64,000 nucleotides of DNA. Origin: CAZCAC01 sp964496575 (GTDB lineage Bacteria; Planctomycetota; UBA1135; GCA-002686595). Shown piece by piece: positions 62,063-64,000 of the stretch. Location: assembly GCA_964496575.1 (NCBI GenBank), contig CAZCAC010000008.1, positions 1 through 64,000 of the forward strand, given 5' to 3'. Numbering within the stretch: position 1 is the first letter of the stretch; each line of letters starts with the position of its first letter. The translations under genes and the position numbers were made by a program. The notes under the pieces are model-generated. The model was not told the origin of the DNA, ran no database searches, and was given only the letters and a program-made list of their open reading frames with translations.

Positions 62063-62643
62063 GGAACGAGATCGACTTCCTTCCGCCGGGTCACAAGCAC
62101 CGGGTCGTCCGCTCGCATGGCAATGAGCGCAAGTGGTCCCTCTGGTTCCTGGTCACGATCGGGTGCGCCATTGTCGCGACCGACATCGCACTGCGCTACC
62201 GCCTTCAAGGACTGCGTACATCGCGAACCCAGGCGGGTCGGGAAGCCGAGGCGCTGGCGATGAGATCCGCGCAGATCGACCAGCTGAGCCGACGTCACGG
62301 GGACGCGGTCGGAGAGCTGGTGAAGTGGTCTGCACCACTCGAGACGAAACGGGCCACGGAAATCCTGGACATCATCCTGGACGCACGTCCCGATTCGCTC
62401 TTCCTACAGCGCGTCGAGTGGGACAGCGGTGCCTTGACGCAGCCGGCACCGGCTGCCCCCACGCTGCGCATCTCCGGAGTTCTCGAGAACCTCGGAGATG
62501 TCGTCTCCTTCGCCATGGCGCTCGAGGAGCCCGGTGTGCTGCCCAAGCTGGAAGTTCGTCAGTCGGGGATCTCGCGACTGGTTCCGGATCAGGCGATGCA
62601 GTCCTTCGTGATCGAGTCCGTGCATAGCGGAGGGAGGCGGTGA
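62059..62643 (+). CDS. pilN: PilN, inner-membrane pilus alignment protein
   Basis: A 194-aa bitopic protein. The cytoplasmic N terminus MRNEIDFLPPGHKHRV contains the (I/L)NFLP-like motif that docks in PilM. One membrane helix (about 27-47, WSLWFLVTIGCAIVATDIAL), then a coiled-coil and a ferredoxin-like periplasmic domain (PTLRISGVLENLGDVVSFA). It forms a heterodimer with PilO in known systems. ATG 62059 overlaps the pilM stop (ATGA), and its stop overlaps the pilO start (TGATG). Confidence 0.9.
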   Translation: MRNEIDFLPPGHKHRVVRSHGNERKWSLWFLVTIGCAIVATDIALRYRLQGLRTSRTQAGREAEALAMRSAQIDQLSRRHGDAVGELVKWSAPLETKRATEILDIILDARPDSLFLQRVEWDSGALTQPAPAAPTLRISGVLENLGDVVSFAMALEEPGVLPKLEVRQSGISRLVPDQAMQSFVIESVHSGGRR

Positions 62644-63164
62644 TGAATCGGCAGCAGATGATCTCCAGCGGCCTCCTGGTTGTGATGGTTCTCGCCTACT
62701 GGTTCCTGCTGGCGAAGAACGAACTCGCGGAGATCCGCAGCATCAAGGGAGAGGTGCACGCCCTTCGGTCCTCTCTGATTGCCAGCGAGGTCGCCAACCT
62801 CCGGCTCGAGGAGGTTCAGGGGCAGTTGGAGGAGGTGGACGCCTGGCTGGAGCAAGTCCAGTCCTTCTACGAGGCCGGCGAAACGACCTCGGACTTCCTC
62901 CTCGACATCGCCCGGTCCTTGAAGGCGTGCGGCCTGACTCCCAGCGAGACCTCTCCGGGCCCCGTTCAAGAGCTCGAGCCGCTCACGCGTCAGAGCATCC
63001 GTATCGTGGTCGAAGGTGAGCTCCGTGACGTGTTCGACTTCCTCCACCGGATGGAGGACAGCCGTCCACTGTGCCGGGTGACCGGGTTGCTCGTGGAGCC
63101 GGCCCAATCCGCCGGCGAGATTCGCGCGAACCTGACCCTGCTCCGGCTGTGGAAGGAGGTGTGA
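62643..63164 (+). CDS. pilO: PilO, inner-membrane pilus alignment protein
   Basis: A 173-aa bitopic protein with one N-terminal membrane helix (about 8-23, ISSGLLVVMVLAYWFLLA), a coiled coil (LRLEEVQGQLEEVDAWLEQV) and a ferredoxin-like C-terminal domain (IRIVVEGELRDVFDFLHRME), as in PilO. The ATG at 62643 overlaps the pilN stop and is chosen over the adjoining GTG 62640. The stop overlaps the next start as TGATG. GGAGGGAGG precedes it. Confidence 0.88.
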   Translation: MNRQQMISSGLLVVMVLAYWFLLAKNELAEIRSIKGEVHALRSSLIASEVANLRLEEVQGQLEEVDAWLEQVQSFYEAGETTSDFLLDIARSLKACGLTPSETSPGPVQELEPLTRQSIRIVVEGELRDVFDFLHRMEDSRPLCRVTGLLVEPAQSAGEIRANLTLLRLWKEV

Positions 63165-63811
63165 TGGCCGCCAGATCCGATCAAGGCCTGCCCAGGGTGA
63201 TTCAGCGATTCAAGGCCGATATGAGGGCCAATCCGCGGAAGCGGTTCATCCTGATCGCACTCCTGCCAGTGATGATCGTCGTGTGGGTTCCGGTTCTCAA
63301 GGGAGGCAGCTCCTCTCCGTCACCTCCGCGTCCCACGACGCCGTCGAGCTCGTCGCCCGGCGAGGAGGCTGCCGCACCGCCGCCTCCCATCGACCTCGAG
63401 CTACGAGGGCGGCTGGGAGAACTGGTCGGAGATCTGGATGTGGATTGGGAGCCTGTCTGGGCGGGACTCGAGGATGAGCATCCGTTCGGGATCCCGGTCA
63501 ATCAGTCGGACGAAGACAGCGCCTCGGCAGATGCCGATCCTCGCCAGCGGGTGGCCCCTGGCAGCAAGGAGGATGATGAGGCCAGGCTCGCCGCCACCCT
63601 CTTTCCGACCAGCACGTTCCTGAGTGAGAAGCACGGCGACGTGGCGATCATCGACGGTTTTCCCTATCGAACCGGCGAAGAGATCGAGCACTTCGTGATT
63701 CAGGAGATCAAGACTCGCGCGGTTGTCCTGAAGGGTCTCCACGGAATCTACGAGCTGGACATTCCCCTCGAGCAGAAGCGGAGTCCCCTCCGCAACAAGG
63801 ACCGCCGATGA
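63164..63811 (+). CDS. pilP: PilP-like pilus assembly protein
   Basis: A 215-aa protein with one N-terminal membrane helix (about 24-42, RFILIALLPVMIVVWVPVL), a Pro/Ser-rich linker and a C-terminal beta-domain (DVAIIDGFPYRTGEEIEHFV, then KTRAVVLKGLHGIYELDIPL) that fits the homology region of PilP / GspC-like proteins. It has a helix instead of the lipobox of Pseudomonas PilP, so the anchor differs. PilP links the PilN/PilO complex to the secretin PilQ. ATG 63164 overlaps pilO; the stop overlaps pilQ (ATGA). Confidence 0.8.
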   Translation: MAARSDQGLPRVIQRFKADMRANPRKRFILIALLPVMIVVWVPVLKGGSSSPSPPRPTTPSSSSPGEEAAAPPPPIDLELRGRLGELVGDLDVDWEPVWAGLEDEHPFGIPVNQSDEDSASADADPRQRVAPGSKEDDEARLAATLFPTSTFLSEKHGDVAIIDGFPYRTGEEIEHFVIQEIKTRAVVLKGLHGIYELDIPLEQKRSPLRNKDRR

Positions 63812-64000
63812 GCTTGTCGCGAAACTGCCTCACAGCCCTGGTGCTGATGTCCCCCCTGGTCGCCGCGAGGCCACAGGAGGACCTGGTCACGCTCAACGTT
63901 CAAGACGAAGAGCTCACCAGCGTGCTCAATGGCCTGTCAATCCAGTACCGGATCAACCTCGTTGCCGGTGACGTGGAGGAGGGGCGAGTGACGATCAACC
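63808..64000 (+). CDS. pilQ: PilQ secretin, N-terminal part (continues past window end)
   Basis: Only the first 64 codons are in the window. A signal peptide (about 1-20) is followed by VTLNVQDEELTSVLNGLSIQ and YRINLVAGDVEEGRVTIN, the start of a secretin/TonB short N-terminal (STN/N0-like) domain as found in PilQ and GspD. It is expected to form the outer-membrane pilus channel. ATG 63808 overlaps the pilP stop as ATGA. The 3' end is beyond position 64000. Confidence 0.85.
   Translation, partial: MSLSRNCLTALVLMSPLVAARPQEDLVTLNVQDEELTSVLNGLSIQYRINLVAGDVEEGRVTIN

Overview
The window is a GC-rich bacterial chromosome segment with no rRNA, tRNA, CRISPR array or insertion sequence that I could recognise. 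The gene mix points to Planctomycetota, probably an aquatic or marine one: three cysteine-type sulfatases of different architecture, a GH95-like glycosidase with a Tat signal, FG-GAP and parallel beta-helix secreted proteins, an IgGFc-binding-type protein, and a C-terminal domain shared between unrelated secreted proteins. This assignment is inferred from gene content; no marker gene was available to test it.

Layout. 0-9 kb: class I fumarase (-), a secreted lectin-fold/beta-propeller protein, a PepSY protein with a poly-Asp tail followed by an OmpR-type response regulator and histidine kinase, an MscS-type channel and a cupin. 9-19.8 kb: a three-gene minus-strand operon of unknown function built around a 1068-aa carboxypeptidase-regulatory-like protein, then an FG-GAP protein, a beta-helix protein, a BNR/sialidase-fold protein and an aldo/keto reductase. 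19.9-33.5 kb: two sulfatases, an OPA-like MFS transporter, a P-loop protein, an M14 peptidase, an SPFH/ribbon-helix-helix operon with a 28-bp palindrome upstream, a putative caspase-fold protein, and an Ntn-hydrolase/lipoprotein operon. 33.7-46.3 kb: membrane and beta-helix proteins, an FAD-oxidoreductase/sulfatase operon, a 5'-truncated IgGFc-type gene abutting a haloalkane dehalogenase, and an 11-repeat FG-GAP protein. 46.3-53.6 kb: a small membrane protein, an acetyltransferase remnant, YjbQ, a membrane protein/winged-helix/radical-SAM operon with its own palindrome, an 842-aa secreted protein, and a decayed DUF433/DUF5615 toxin-antitoxin pair. 53.9-64 kb: GH95-like enzyme, EVE protein, an interrupted zinc peptidase, a beta-helix protein, a type IV pilin-like gene, and a tightly overlapped pilM-N-O-P-Q operon that runs off the window end.

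Themes. Degradation of sulfated, fucose-type polysaccharide is suggested by the sulfatases, GH95, a discoidin-type domain and a Golvesin-type domain. Gene decay is frequent: two long genes are cut by one in-frame UGA each, one gene has lost its 5' end, one is reduced to its 3' half, and one toxin gene has two frameshifts. UGA ends many intact genes here, including most of the pil operon, so these are nonsense changes (or assembly errors), not an alternative code. The best candidates for undescribed regulation are the two operons that pair a small DNA-binding protein with a palindrome just upstream.
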